Counted from the first letter of the stretch, positions 16,491 to 25,823 are shown. The stretch: DNA of 64,000 nucleotides from Frateuria_A sp035944355 (GCF_035944355.1 NZ_DASZBH010000010.1:124001-188000), one strand, 5' to 3'. The notes: a model not told the origin generated them from the letters alone. Translations and numbers: made by a program.

Positions 16491-19163
16491 ATGCACAGCG
16501 CGAAGCTACGCAAGGCCATACTCAACGCCACCGCACTTGCCGGCCTCGGCGCGCTCGGTGCACCAAGTCACGCTTTCGCGTTTGCACTGGACGCAACCGG
16601 CACATCAGCCACCGCCAACGATGCCAAGCCGAGTGCGGCTGATGGCAATGGCGCAGCGAACGGCGCCGCGAGCGGAGCGGAGATCGTCAAGAACCTGCAA
16701 GGCGTGCACGTGGTGGCTCCGCGCACGTCGGCCGAGGTCGCACGTGCGACCCAGAAGGATGCCCCCAATCTGATCAATATCCGCACGGAAGAGCAGATCC
16801 GGGCGCTGCCGGACACGAACACGGCCGAAGCCGTTCGCCGCATTCCCGGCATCTCGATGGAGACAGACGAAGGTGAAGGGCGCTACGTCAACATCCGCGG
16901 TTTCGATGCGGATCTGAACAGCACTACCTATGCCGGCGTTCGCTTGCTGCCGACCAACAACGCCTCGCCGTTCGGCGGCTACCGCGGTGTCGCGCTGGAT
17001 TCCATCCCGACCGGCTTCATCGGTGCGGTCGAGGTCACCAAGTCGAACCTGCCCAGCCAGGACGCCGAGGCGCTGGGCGGCACGATCGAAGTGCTGCCCA
17101 AGACCGCTCCCGAAGAGCAGGGCACGTTCTTCGAAGGAAATGCCGGCGTGGGCTACGAGTCGCTGCGCGGCACGCCGATCACCGATTTCTCGCTGACCGG
17201 CGGCGGCCACTACGGCCCGTTCTCGATCATGCTGACCGCATCCAGCCACATCGATTCGCGTGGCATCGACGACGTCGAGCCCGCCTATTTCAACGACGCG
17301 GCACATCCCTACCAGGCGGTGAACGACATCGAACAGCGCGACTATGAATTGCACCGCAAGCGTCATGGCTACGCACTCGATGTCGGTTACCAGCCCGACG
17401 ACGACGATCAGTGGTATCTGCGCGCTTTCGATGCAGGCTATACGGAACGCTACAAACGCCAGTTCATGGACGTCCTGCCGGACGGCAACACCACGGCGCA
17501 GGCCGGTGGCACGCTGCAGGACACCCTGACCGTCCCCGGCGCGATCACCCGGTCGCTGCGCGACGAGCAGGAAAGCTCGCGCGAGCGGTTCTACATGGTC
17601 GGTGGGCAGAATGTGCTGGCCGGCACCACGATCGACTACCACGCCGCCTACGTCGAGGGCACCTACAAGAAACCCTTCGACTACAACTCCACATTCACCT
17701 ACAGCCCGCCTTCGGCTGCCGCTCCGACGATCTCCTATGGCCCCACCGGACCGGGGCACGTGCCGCTCTACACGATATCGGGCGCGCCGGGCTACCTCGA
17801 TCCAGCCAACTACACGCTGAGCAGCCTCGGCAACAGCACGGCCCGCAACTTCGACCGCGAAATGTCCTACGCCGTCAATTCGAAGACGCCTGTCGAGTGG
17901 GGCAGCCTGACTGATCAGGATCTGCAGTTCGGGTTGAGCGCACGGCAGCGGCACAAGCAGACGACGGCGCAGCCGTACACGCTCACGCCTACCGCGCTCC
18001 CGCTCGCCGCGGTCTCCAGCGGCGTCTACGAGACCTATTACGACGGGCACTACCAGAACGGCGTGGACATCATCCCAGGTGCGTTGCAGCGCGTCTTCGG
18101 CCAGGGCGTGATCGCACCCGGCGACGTGATCAGCAGCAAGCAGCAATACCTGGACGCGCATGAGGACATCTACGCCGCCTACGGCGAATACAGCGGCAAT
18201 TACGGGAACCTGGGGATACTCGGCGGCGTCCGCTTCGAAGAGACCCGCGATCGCGGCAATGCCTACTCCGCCGGCGCGGATGCGGCGGGCAATCCGTTCT
18301 CCTACCCGGTCAGCACCAGGCACAGCTACCACAACTTCTTCCCCAGCCTGCAGTTCCGCTATGAACTGTCACCCGACCTGGTCCTGCGCGCCGCCTATTC
18401 CTCGACCATCGGCCGGCCGGGCTACAACCAGGCGAACCCTGCGCTGGCGATCGACGTGGGTTCGGGCATCGTCACCACCGGCAATCCGTCCCTGAAGCCC
18501 GCCACGGCGCACAGCTTCGATTTCAGCATCGAGAAATACCTGCCGGAAGGCGGCATCCTGTCGGCCGGGGTCTTCGACAAGGAAATCTCCAACTACATCG
18601 TCCCCATCGAGACCACGCAACAGCTTCCCAACAACAATCTGTACCCGGGCAATCCCCAGCCGTTCCATATCTTCACCTTCGAGAACATCGGCTCCTCCTA
18701 CGCACGCGGCCTGGAACTGAACTGGCAGCAGACCTTCCGGGGCCTGCCGGGCTGGCTCGACGGGCTGGGTGCTGGCGCGAACTACACCTGGGTCGATTCG
18801 CGTATCGAGATCCGGCCGGGCGAGTATTCGCTGCTGCCCTCGACCTCGCGCAACACATGGAACGCCATGTTGTTCTACAAGCGCGCGGGACTCTCGCTGA
18901 ATCTCGCGGCCTACTCGGTCTCGGCCGACCTGTTCGGCATAGGCACCGGTCGCTCCAGCGACATCTACAACGCCAGCCGCACTTCGATGGATTTCAGCGC
19001 GAGTTACCAGTTCCCGGAGAATTGGTCGATCTACTTCCAGGCCAAGAACCTGCTCGACACGCCACACGCGTTCTATCAGGGCACCTCGGATCGGCCGATC
19101 CAGCGCGAGTTCTACGGGCGGACCTATCTCGCCGGAGTCCGTTTCCAGTTTGACAGCGACTGA
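16491..19163 (+). CDS. TonB-dependent outer-membrane receptor
   Basis: 890-residue outer-membrane beta-barrel transporter energised by TonB. It starts with a signal peptide (hydrophobic core 'ATALAGLGALGAPSHAFAFA'). The plug domain follows ('IRTEEQIRALPDTNTAEAVRRIPGI', 'RYVNIRGFDADLNSTTYAGV', 'GFIGAVEVTKSN', 'AEALGGTIEVLP'), then barrel strands ('LRAAYSSTIGRPGYNQANP', 'NPSLKPATAHSFDFSIEKYL'). The plug type resembles the large TonB receptor group of Xanthomonadales, which includes carbohydrate, peptide and iron-complex receptors; the substrate cannot be read from sequence. There is no clear ribosome-binding site, and the 186 bases upstream hold a GCAAT-N9-ATTGC palindrome of unknown meaning. 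It precedes a two-component pair and a beta-propeller gene. Confidence 0.93.
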   Translation: MHSAKLRKAILNATALAGLGALGAPSHAFAFALDATGTSATANDAKPSAADGNGAANGAASGAEIVKNLQGVHVVAPRTSAEVARATQKDAPNLINIRTEEQIRALPDTNTAEAVRRIPGISMETDEGEGRYVNIRGFDADLNSTTYAGVRLLPTNNASPFGGYRGVALDSIPTGFIGAVEVTKSNLPSQDAEALGGTIEVLPKTAPEEQGTFFEGNAGVGYESLRGTPITDFSLTGGGHYGPFSIMLTASSHIDSRGIDDVEPAYFNDAAHPYQAVNDIEQRDYELHRKRHGYALDVGYQPDDDDQWYLRAFDAGYTERYKRQFMDVLPDGNTTAQAGGTLQDTLTVPGAITRSLRDEQESSRERFYMVGGQNVLAGTTIDYHAAYVEGTYKKPFDYNSTFTYSPPSAAAPTISYGPTGPGHVPLYTISGAPGYLDPANYTLSSLGNSTARNFDREMSYAVNSKTPVEWGSLTDQDLQFGLSARQRHKQTTAQPYTLTPTALPLAAVSSGVYETYYDGHYQNGVDIIPGALQRVFGQGVIAPGDVISSKQQYLDAHEDIYAAYGEYSGNYGNLGILGGVRFEETRDRGNAYSAGADAAGNPFSYPVSTRHSYHNFFPSLQFRYELSPDLVLRAAYSSTIGRPGYNQANPALAIDVGSGIVTTGNPSLKPATAHSFDFSIEKYLPEGGILSAGVFDKEISNYIVPIETTQQLPNNNLYPGNPQPFHIFTFENIGSSYARGLELNWQQTFRGLPGWLDGLGAGANYTWVDSRIEIRPGEYSLLPSTSRNTWNAMLFYKRAGLSLNLAAYSVSADLFGIGTGRSSDIYNASRTSMDFSASYQFPENWSIYFQAKNLLDTPHAFYQGTSDRPIQREFYGRTYLAGVRFQFDSD

Positions 19164-19245
19164 CGCGTCGGCCCGGCGTCATCGGTTTGTCATGTGGCCT
19201 CGCAGTAATGCTGGCAGTCGGAACAGCGGCCCCAGGTCCCCGCGC

Positions 19246-19938
19246 ATGGACATTTTGCTGATCGAGGACGATGCCGAGACATGCGACTACGTGGCCCGGG
19301 GCTTGCGCGCCCTCGGTCACGCAGTCGACCAGGCCAACGACGGTCCGAGCGGCCTGCGTTGCGCAAGCGAAGGACGGCACCAGGTGCTGGTAGTCGATCG
19401 CATGCTGCCTGGCCTCGGAGGCCTCGATCTGTTGCGCGCACTGCGCGAAGCCCACGTCAGCACGCCGGTATTGATGTTGACCGCGCTTGGCGAAGTGGAC
19501 GCTCGGGTCGAGGGCTTCGAGGCAGGCGCGGACGACTACCTCGCCAAGCCGTTTGCGTTCGCCGAGCTCGTTGCGCGTATCGGAGCGCTGGCGCGTCGTC
19601 CGCCCCTGGCCACTCCCGCCGTAGTCCAGCTGCGCGTAGCGGATCTGGAGATGGATCTGCTCAGGCGCGAGATACGCCGCGACGGCCGAATGATCGAACT
19701 GCAGCCGCGCGAATTCCATCTGCTGGAATACCTGATGCGCCATGCCGGCGAACTGGTCACCCGGACGATGCTGCTGGAGCATGTATGGGAGTACGACTTC
19801 GATCCGCAGACCAGTGTGGTGGAGACCCACATCAGCCGCTTGCGCGGCAAAGTCGACCGCGGTTTCGCCAGTGGCGAGCTGATCGGCACGCTTCGCGGCG
19901 CCGGGTACATGCTGCGCACGGCGCCTGAGCGTTCATGA
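19246..19938 (+). CDS. OmpR/PhoB-type response regulator
   Basis: 230-residue DNA-binding response regulator. The receiver domain has the acidic pair in 'LLIEDDAE', the phospho-acceptor aspartate at 51 ('VLVVDRMLPGLGG') and the lysine of 'DDYLAKPF'. The C-terminal winged-helix domain reads 'LQPREFHLLEYLMRH', 'MLLEHVWEYDFDPQTSVVETHISRLRGKVD' split by the recognition helix, and 'TLRGAGYMLR'. The start at MDILLIEDD replaces an upstream ATG because the receiver fold begins there. A four-base overlap couples it to the kinase gene. Confidence 0.93.
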   Translation: MDILLIEDDAETCDYVARGLRALGHAVDQANDGPSGLRCASEGRHQVLVVDRMLPGLGGLDLLRALREAHVSTPVLMLTALGEVDARVEGFEAGADDYLAKPFAFAELVARIGALARRPPLATPAVVQLRVADLEMDLLRREIRRDGRMIELQPREFHLLEYLMRHAGELVTRTMLLEHVWEYDFDPQTSVVETHISRLRGKVDRGFASGELIGTLRGAGYMLRTAPERS

Positions 19939-21308
19939 CCGACGCCCCCTTGGCGATTCGCGCTCGCCTCCTGCGCAGTTCGGCCTTCCGGCTCGCCGCG
20001 CTGCAGGCAGGCCTGTTCGCGGTGATCGCCCTGTTCCTGTTCGTGATCACCTGGTGGGCGGTACGCAACTACGTCCAATCGCAGCTGCGGCGATCGGTCA
20101 GCGACGAAATCAGCGAGATCGTCGCGATACCTGCCAGCGGCCGTGCGCATGCGATTGCCGACATGGTCGCGCAGGCTCCGCAGGGACCCCTCTACTACGG
20201 GCTGTTCGATGCGGACGGGCATCGCCTGGCGGGCGACCTGCTGAACGCCCGGCCCGGCCTCGGCTGGGCCACGCAGGTGCAGAGCGCGCCCTCAGGAGAC
20301 CTGGTGCGGATGCTCGTACGCACGGATCGGCTCGACGACGGCCGGCTGCTGGCGGTCGGACGCAACCGGCACGATGCCGACGAGCTGATCGTATTCCTGC
20401 AGGAAGCCTTCCTATGGGCCGGCGCCGGATCGGTGGCCCTGGCGTTGCTGGGTGGCGTGCTCACGGCGCGCGGCTATCTTCGGCGGGTCGAAGCCGTCGC
20501 CGCGGCCGCAGCGCGCATCGCCAGCGGCGATCTTGGCGCCCGTGTCTCCGGCAGCAGTCGCGGCGACGAGCTGGACCGCCTGGCGCACTCGCTCAACGCC
20601 ATGCTGGAGCGCATCCAGACCTTGATGGAGGGCATGCGGCAAGTTTCCAACGACATCGCCCACGATCTACGCACGCCACTGACCCGCCTGCGTCAACGGC
20701 TGGAACTGGCTACCTGCACGGCAACCGACACCGCCACCTTCCGCGCAGCGGCCGAGCGCGCCCTGGCCGATGTCGATGGCGTGCTGGCGACGTTCTCCGG
20801 CCTGCTGCGGATCGCCCAGATCGAAACGCGCCAGCGCCGCGCCGGCTTCAGCATGGTGGACCTGTCCGACCTGCTCGACAGATTGGTCGGCGACTACGCG
20901 CCGTTGATGGAAGACCAGCACCGGGGGCTGCGCACCCTCCTCGCTCGCGACATCCGTGTACTGGGCGACCGGGCGCTGCTCACACAGATGCTCGTGAACC
21001 TGATCGAGAATGCGCTGCGCCATACGCCGCCTGGCACCCCGGTCGCGCTCACGCTGGAGCGGCAACCGGACGGCTGCCGCATCACGCTCGACGACGCCGG
21101 CCCCGGCATCCCCATGGAAGCGCGCAGCCGCGTGACCGGTCGTTTCGTGCGGCTCGATGCCGCGCGCAGCACGCCCGGTAGCGGGTTGGGGCTTGCATTG
21201 GTCGCCGCCGTGGCCGACCTGCATGGCGCAACACTGACGTTCGGTGACGCCGCTCCCGGCCTGCGCGTACAGTTGGATTTTCCACCGTCGGGCAAACCCC
21301 TGTCCTGA
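19935..21308 (+). CDS. Membrane sensor histidine kinase
   Basis: 457 residues. A first transmembrane helix (about 20-40) and a second (about 155-177, 'GAGSVALALLGGVLTARGYL') enclose a periplasmic sensor domain of about 115 residues. HAMP follows, then HisKA with the phospho-accepting H243 in 'SNDIAHDLRTPLTRLRQR', then the ATPase domain with 'NLIENALRHTP', 'LDDAGPGIP' and 'GSGLGLALVAAVADLHGA'. It is the cognate partner of the overlapping regulator gene; this QseC/CusS-like layout often senses envelope stress or metals, but the signal is not known here. Confidence 0.92.
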   Translation: MTDAPLAIRARLLRSSAFRLAALQAGLFAVIALFLFVITWWAVRNYVQSQLRRSVSDEISEIVAIPASGRAHAIADMVAQAPQGPLYYGLFDADGHRLAGDLLNARPGLGWATQVQSAPSGDLVRMLVRTDRLDDGRLLAVGRNRHDADELIVFLQEAFLWAGAGSVALALLGGVLTARGYLRRVEAVAAAAARIASGDLGARVSGSSRGDELDRLAHSLNAMLERIQTLMEGMRQVSNDIAHDLRTPLTRLRQRLELATCTATDTATFRAAAERALADVDGVLATFSGLLRIAQIETRQRRAGFSMVDLSDLLDRLVGDYAPLMEDQHRGLRTLLARDIRVLGDRALLTQMLVNLIENALRHTPPGTPVALTLERQPDGCRITLDDAGPGIPMEARSRVTGRFVRLDAARSTPGSGLGLALVAAVADLHGATLTFGDAAPGLRVQLDFPPSGKPLS

Positions 21309-21362
21309 TGTTTCCGCGTCAGGACCGCTTTCCGCTTCAGACCACCACCCAAGGACAATGCG

Positions 21363-22364
21363 ATGAAGAAGATCAGCTGGCCCCTCCTGATGACGGCTGC
21401 CCTGAGCCTGCCTTCCCTGGCAGCCACCGGTGCGACCGCAACGAACTACGCCGTTAAGCACCACTACGCGCTGGGCGGCGAAGGCGGCTGGGATTACGTG
21501 AGCTTCGCCGCGCAGACGCGGCAGCTGTTCATCGCGCGCAACGACCGCGTGATGGTCGTGAATGCCGACACCGGCAAGCTGGTCACGGAGATCGGAGGCA
21601 TGCAGCACGCGCATGGCGTCGCCATCGTGCCGTCGCTGCACCGCGCCTACGTCAGCAACGGGCACGGCAACGATGTCAGCGTGGTCGATCTGGCGACACT
21701 GAAGGTGGTCGGCACCATCCCGGTCAGCGGCAAGGATCCCGATGCGATCATCTACGACGCCGACAGCGGCAGCGTTCTGGCGATGGACGGCGACAGCAAC
21801 CAGATCAGCGTGATCGACCCCAAGCTGGGCAAGGAGATCGCCACCATCCCGCTGAGCAGCAACCCCGAATTCCCGGTGAGCGCCGGCAACGGCAAGCTCT
21901 TCGTCAACCTCGAGGATGCAAGCCAGCTGGCCGAAGTCGACTTGCGCCATCGCAAGGTGCTGCACGTCTGGCCGCTGGCCCCGTGCAAGGGACCGACTGG
22001 TCTGGCCATGGATGCGACCGGTCATCGCCTGTTCTCGGTCTGCGCCAATGGCTGGATGATCGTGACCGATGCGGACAATGGCCGGCAGGTCGCCAAACTG
22101 CCGATCGACAAGGGCCCGGATGCTGTCGTCTATGACACGGCGTTGCACAACGTATTGACCACGAGCGGCGCAGGAACGCTGGCCGTGATCCATCAGACCG
22201 ATGCCGACCATTATGCGCAGGCGGTCAAGGTGGCCACGATGCCGAGCGCACGCACGCTGGCCCTGGACCCGTCGACCCATGAAGTGTTCACTGTCGGTGC
22301 CGCTACGTATGGTCGCAGCAAGCCGGTCACCGGTTTCAGCCTGTTGGTGGCCGCCCCGAATTGA
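21363..22364 (+). CDS. Exported YVTN/NHL-type beta-propeller protein, YncE-like
   Basis: 333-residue protein with a signal peptide (KKISWPLLMTAALSLPSLAATGA). The mature part consists of repeated 40-residue blades with 'VVNADTGKLVTEI', 'VVDLATLKVVGTIPV', 'VIDPKLGKEIATIPL' and 'VTDADNGRQVAKLPI', typical of YVTN beta-propellers. E. coli yncE, a periplasmic propeller, lies beside the TonB receptor gene yncD; the same pairing is seen here with a two-component pair between. It probably binds or scaffolds something in the periplasm; the ligand is unknown. It lies 54 bases after the kinase gene. Confidence 0.85.
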   Translation: MKKISWPLLMTAALSLPSLAATGATATNYAVKHHYALGGEGGWDYVSFAAQTRQLFIARNDRVMVVNADTGKLVTEIGGMQHAHGVAIVPSLHRAYVSNGHGNDVSVVDLATLKVVGTIPVSGKDPDAIIYDADSGSVLAMDGDSNQISVIDPKLGKEIATIPLSSNPEFPVSAGNGKLFVNLEDASQLAEVDLRHRKVLHVWPLAPCKGPTGLAMDATGHRLFSVCANGWMIVTDADNGRQVAKLPIDKGPDAVVYDTALHNVLTTSGAGTLAVIHQTDADHYAQAVKVATMPSARTLALDPSTHEVFTVGAATYGRSKPVTGFSLLVAAPN

Positions 22365-22467
22365 AGCGTCTTTCGCTCCCGGGTCTGGCTGCGGGTTAGC
22401 GCTGCCACCCGCCTGCGGGCACCTTCTCCGCAGGAGGGGGAATCAGGTGCGTTTCATCTCCGGTCGT

Positions 22468-22490
22468 CTTCCCCCGCTTGCCGGGGGAAG
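22468..22490. repeat. GC-rich intergenic hairpin (CTTCCCCCG/CGGGGGAAG)
   Basis: Nine-bp inverted repeat with a five-base loop in the 204-base stretch after the propeller gene. Together with similar CCCTC-type hairpins elsewhere in the window it looks like a dispersed REP-like element. I see no T-tract. Confidence 0.55.
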
Positions 22491-22568
22491 GCGACGAGGG
22501 TGGAAGGGGGGATCGAGCGGAGAGCTGCACCGGAGAAACGTTCTCGCACACGCATGGCCCGGAAACAC

Positions 22569-22835
22569 TCAGGCTCCGGTATCCCCGCTCGGCGAAGGCC
22601 GATTCCCCAACAAGGCAAACAGCCGATCGGCCGGCGAACCGACGGCCACCAGCAATTGCCCGTCCGGGCTGTGCACCACGCAGGCCGACACGCCCGCCTT
22701 CTCCAGATGCTGCCGCGCCGCCGCCAATAGCGGCCCCGCGTCCGGCGCCGGCTTGGGCGGGGAAGGGCGGCGGTGGGAATGGTCTCCGTAGGCCACGATG
22801 CGATCTCGATGGGACGGCACGGTCCGTTGTGGCAC
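22569..22835 (-). CDS. Hypothetical small protein (uncertain)
   Basis: Possible 88-residue product with a GTG start. The second half ('PLLAAARQHLEKAGVSACVV', 'HSPDGQLLVAVGSPADRLFA') has natural amino-acid composition and G/C-rich third positions, while the first 30 residues do not look convincing, so the true start may lie further in. No domain recognised, no signal peptide. It lies downstream of the minor pilin gene on the same strand. It may be a real small gene or a chance frame. Confidence 0.35.
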   Translation of the reverse strand: MPQRTVPSHRDRIVAYGDHSHRRPSPPKPAPDAGPLLAAARQHLEKAGVSACVVHSPDGQLLVAVGSPADRLFALLGNRPSPSGDTGA

Positions 22836-22880
22836 CGCGGTCGTGAACGACCGGTATAGCGCGGGCGAAGACGCCAGGCG

Positions 22881-23432
22881 TCAGCCCTCCGCACAATCGG
22901 CCGCCTGCGTGGCATCGGGGCGCGATCCGCGTATGCGCCCCGAGTTGGAAACCACCACGCCCAGCGGCCCCTGCCCCTGGTCCGGGCTGCAGAACAGCAG
23001 GGTGAGGTTGCTGCCCGACGCACTGCCGTCGGGCAGAAAGGCCACCCGCCGTCGTGCCTGGCTGCTCTTGATGCGCAGCGGCGCATGGCCCTGGCCGACG
23101 CGCAGCGGCGCCCCGTCCGGCTGGTTGTTGTGGCCGCGGTCCACGCCGACCAGCCAGCCGCTTTCCCAGCGGCTTTCCTCGCTGCAGTGCAGGCCGTCGC
23201 GGGTCGGGCAGAACACCATCCGCGTGCGCCGCAGCACCGCCTCGCTGCGGGCGTAGCCGAGGGCCTGCATGAAATCCGTCTGCGCCGACTGCATGCGCCC
23301 GCGGCGTACTAGGCCGGCCAGCGAGGGGCTGGCGATACCGAGCAGGATCGCCAGGATGGCCACCACCATCACCTGCTCGACGAGCGTCAGGCCGCGCGTG
23401 CGGCCGCGTCCGCTTCCTGGCGTCCTGTCCAT
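22881..23432 (-). CDS. GspH/FimT-like type IV minor pilin
   Basis: 183-residue pseudopilin. A short basic leader ends in a prepilin-peptidase site, RG/LTLVEQVMVVAILAIL, with the conserved glutamate at position +5 of the mature protein and the hydrophobic N-terminal helix. The C-terminal domain ('FMQALGYARSEAVLRRTRMVFCP', 'GWLVGVD', 'VAFLPDGSAS', 'VVVSNSGRIR') fits the GspH domain of FimT/FimU and type II secretion minor pseudopilins. No other pilus genes are nearby, although minor pilin genes usually come in sets. Confidence 0.88.
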   Translation of the reverse strand: MDRTPGSGRGRTRGLTLVEQVMVVAILAILLGIASPSLAGLVRRGRMQSAQTDFMQALGYARSEAVLRRTRMVFCPTRDGLHCSEESRWESGWLVGVDRGHNNQPDGAPLRVGQGHAPLRIKSSQARRRVAFLPDGSASGSNLTLLFCSPDQGQGPLGVVVSNSGRIRGSRPDATQAADCAEG

Positions 23433-23583
23433 GCCGTCGCTCCCTGCGAGGAGCCGGCATCATCGGCCGCCCGCGGAGCCGCGGTAAGCGGTGGAAAAGC
23501 CGCGACGCCGTGCGTCCGTGCTGACAGGCCCTGTCAGCAGGGCGCCTTTAAGATCGCCCCATCCGCCCGCATATCCGTCAGCC

Positions 23584-25614
23584 ATGACCGATCGCTTCGA
23601 ACTCGTCTCCCCGTACCAGCCCTCCGGCGACCAGCCGCAGGCCATCGCCAAGTTGAGCGAGGGCTTCGAGGCCGGCCTGGCCGCGCAGACGCTGCTGGGC
23701 GTCACCGGCTCGGGCAAGACCTACACCATCGCCAACGTGATCCAGCAGGTGCAGCGCCCGACCGTGGTGCTGGCGCCGAACAAGACGCTGGCCGCGCAGC
23801 TCTACGGCGAGTTCAAGGAGTTCTTCCCCAACAACGCAGTGGAGTACTTCGTCAGCTACTACGACTACTACCAGCCCGAAGCCTACGTGGTCGCCTCGGA
23901 CACCTTCATCGAGAAGGACGCGTCGATCAACGACCACATCGAGCAGATGCGCCTGGCCGCGACCAAGGCGCTGCTCTCGCGGCGCGATTCGATCATCGTG
24001 GCCACCGTGTCGGCCATCTACGGCCTGGGCGATCCGGAGGATTACCTCAGCCTGCGCCTGATCCTCTCGGTCGGCGAGCACATCGACCAGCGCAAGCTGA
24101 TCCACCAGCTCACCGAGTTGCAGTACACCCGCAACGAGATGGAGCTGCGCCGCGGCACCTACCGCGTGCGCGGCGAGATCATCGACGTGTTCCCCGCCGA
24201 ATCGGAAACCGAGGCGCTGCGCATCGAGCTGTTCGACGGCGACATCGAGAACCTGTCGCTGTTCGACCCGCTCACCGGCGAGACGATCCGCAAGATCCCG
24301 CGCTACACCGTCTACCCGCGCACCCACTACGCCAGCACGCGCGAGAGCGTGCTCAACGCCATCGAGACGATCAAGGTCGAGCTCAAGGAGCGGCTGGAGC
24401 AGCTCTACAAGGACAACAAGCTGGTCGAGGCGCAGCGGCTGGACCAGCGCACCCGCTTCGACATCGAAATGATGGCCGAGGTCGGCTTCTGCCAGGGCAT
24501 CGAGAACTACTCGCGGCATCTGACGCGCCGAGGTCCCGGCGAAGCGCCGCCGACGCTCTTCGACTATCTGCCTCCAGATGCGCTGCTGGTGGTGGACGAA
24601 TCGCACGTCACCGTCCCGCAGCTCGGCGCCATGTACAAGGGCGACCGCTCGCGCAAGGAGACGCTGGTCGAGTTCGGCTTCCGCCTGCCCTCGGCGATGG
24701 ACAACCGCCCGCTGCGCTTCGAGGAATGGGAGCAGCGCGCGCCGCGCACCATCTATGTCTCGGCGACCCCGCGGGGCTACGAGCTGGAGAAGTCCGGCGA
24801 CGCCGTCACCGAGCTGGTGGTGCGGCCCACCGGCCTGGTCGATCCCGAGGTCGAGGTGCGCCCGGTGCGCACCCAGGTCGACGACCTGCTCGGCGAGGCC
24901 AAGAAGCGCATCGCCATGGGCGACCGCATCCTGGTCACCACGCTCACCAAGCGCATGGCCGAGAACCTCACCGAATACCTCTCCGAGCACGACGTGAAGG
25001 TGCGTTACCTGCACTCGGATATCGAAACGGTCGAGCGCACCGAAATCATCCGCGACCTGCGCCTGGGCGAGTTCGACGTGCTGGTGGGCATCAATCTGCT
25101 GCGCGAGGGCCTGGACATGCCCGAGGTCTCGCTGGTGGCGATCCTGGACGCGGACAAGGAAGGCTTCCTGCGCTCCACCGGCTCGCTGATCCAGACCATC
25201 GGCCGCGCCGCCCGCAACGTGCGCGGCAAGGCGATCCTCTACGCCGACCAGATCACCCGCTCCATGCAGGCGGCCATGGACGAGACCAGCCGCCGCCGCG
25301 AAAAGCAGATCGCCTACAACGAAGCCCATGGCATCACACCGCAGACCGTGGTGCGCCGCATCGCCGACATCATGGAAGGCGCGCGCGCCGAACCCGCCAC
25401 CCGCGGCCGCGGCAAGGCGGCCAAGGGCGTACGCGGCAAGGCCGTGGCCGAAGGGGCGGGGGAGTACGCCAACCTCAACCCCACGCAGGCGGCGGCCGCG
25501 ATCAGGAAGCTCGAGTCGCAGATGTACAAGCACGCGCAGAACCTGGAGTTCGAGGAAGCCGCCCGCCTGCGCGACCAGATCCACAAGCTGCGCGAGCAGG
25601 TCATGCAGAGCTGA
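23584..25614 (+). CDS. uvrB: Excinuclease ABC subunit B
   Basis: UvrB, the damage-verifying helicase-like subunit of nucleotide excision repair, 676 residues. It shows Walker A GVTGSGKT at 39-46, the beta-hairpin region 'YFVSYYDYYQPEAYV', the DEAD-like 'LLVVDESHVTVPQ' box, the helicase motifs 'TRMAENLTEYL'-like and 'LLREGLDMPEVSLVAILDADKEGFLRS' (in part), 'IGRAARN' and the C-terminal UVR motif that contacts UvrC ('LESQMYKHAQNLEFEEAARLRD'). The start MTDRFELVSPYQ was chosen because family members begin here. No LexA box is evident upstream. Confidence 0.97.
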   Translation: MTDRFELVSPYQPSGDQPQAIAKLSEGFEAGLAAQTLLGVTGSGKTYTIANVIQQVQRPTVVLAPNKTLAAQLYGEFKEFFPNNAVEYFVSYYDYYQPEAYVVASDTFIEKDASINDHIEQMRLAATKALLSRRDSIIVATVSAIYGLGDPEDYLSLRLILSVGEHIDQRKLIHQLTELQYTRNEMELRRGTYRVRGEIIDVFPAESETEALRIELFDGDIENLSLFDPLTGETIRKIPRYTVYPRTHYASTRESVLNAIETIKVELKERLEQLYKDNKLVEAQRLDQRTRFDIEMMAEVGFCQGIENYSRHLTRRGPGEAPPTLFDYLPPDALLVVDESHVTVPQLGAMYKGDRSRKETLVEFGFRLPSAMDNRPLRFEEWEQRAPRTIYVSATPRGYELEKSGDAVTELVVRPTGLVDPEVEVRPVRTQVDDLLGEAKKRIAMGDRILVTTLTKRMAENLTEYLSEHDVKVRYLHSDIETVERTEIIRDLRLGEFDVLVGINLLREGLDMPEVSLVAILDADKEGFLRSTGSLIQTIGRAARNVRGKAILYADQITRSMQAAMDETSRRREKQIAYNEAHGITPQTVVRRIADIMEGARAEPATRGRGKAAKGVRGKAVAEGAGEYANLNPTQAAAAIRKLESQMYKHAQNLEFEEAARLRDQIHKLREQVMQS

Positions 25615-25632
25615 CGCGCCCTCGCTGTAGCT

Positions 25633-25655
25633 CCCTCTCCCCTCCGGGGTGAGGG
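25633..25655. repeat. CCCTCTCCCC-type intergenic hairpin after uvrB
   Basis: Inverted repeat CCCTCTCCCC / GGGGTGAGGG with a TCC loop and one mismatch. It has the same core as the element after infC and resembles those at other gene ends in this window. Confidence 0.6.
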
Positions 25656-25700
25656 CTGGGAGGGGCCGGCCTAGCCTCGAACCTGATCAGCCCTAAAAGC

Positions 25701-25729
25701 TTGGCATCCCACCCCGCCCTTGCTAAACT
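25701..25729 (+). promoter_or_regulatory. Promoter of tRNA-Val
   Basis: TTGGCA and TAAACT at exactly 17 bases spacing, followed by a GC-rich discriminator (CGCGGC) of the kind found at stringently controlled stable-RNA promoters. The tRNA begins 12 bases downstream. Confidence 0.7.
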
Positions 25730-25740
25730 TCGCGGCTCTT

Positions 25741-25815
25741 GGGCGGTTAGCTCAGCGGTAGAGCACTACCTTGACATGGTAGGGGTCACAAGTTCGATCC
25801 TTGTACCGCCCACCA
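25741..25815 (+). tRNA. tRNA-Val (anticodon GAC)
   Basis: 75 nt including the encoded CCA. Acceptor stem GGGCGGT pairs with ACCGCCC; anticodon stem CTACC/GGTAG with loop TTGACAT gives GAC; the T-arm contains GTTCGATCC. Confidence 0.97.
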
Positions 25816-25823
25816 AGATTTCG

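Noticed and set aside
22454..23086. 210-residue minus-strand frame overlapping the minor pilin gene
   Set aside because: Arginine-rich shadow in another frame of the pilin gene without domain features.
23578..25584. 668-residue minus-strand open frame opposite uvrB
   Set aside because: Shadow of a well conserved gene; low-complexity composition and no domain.
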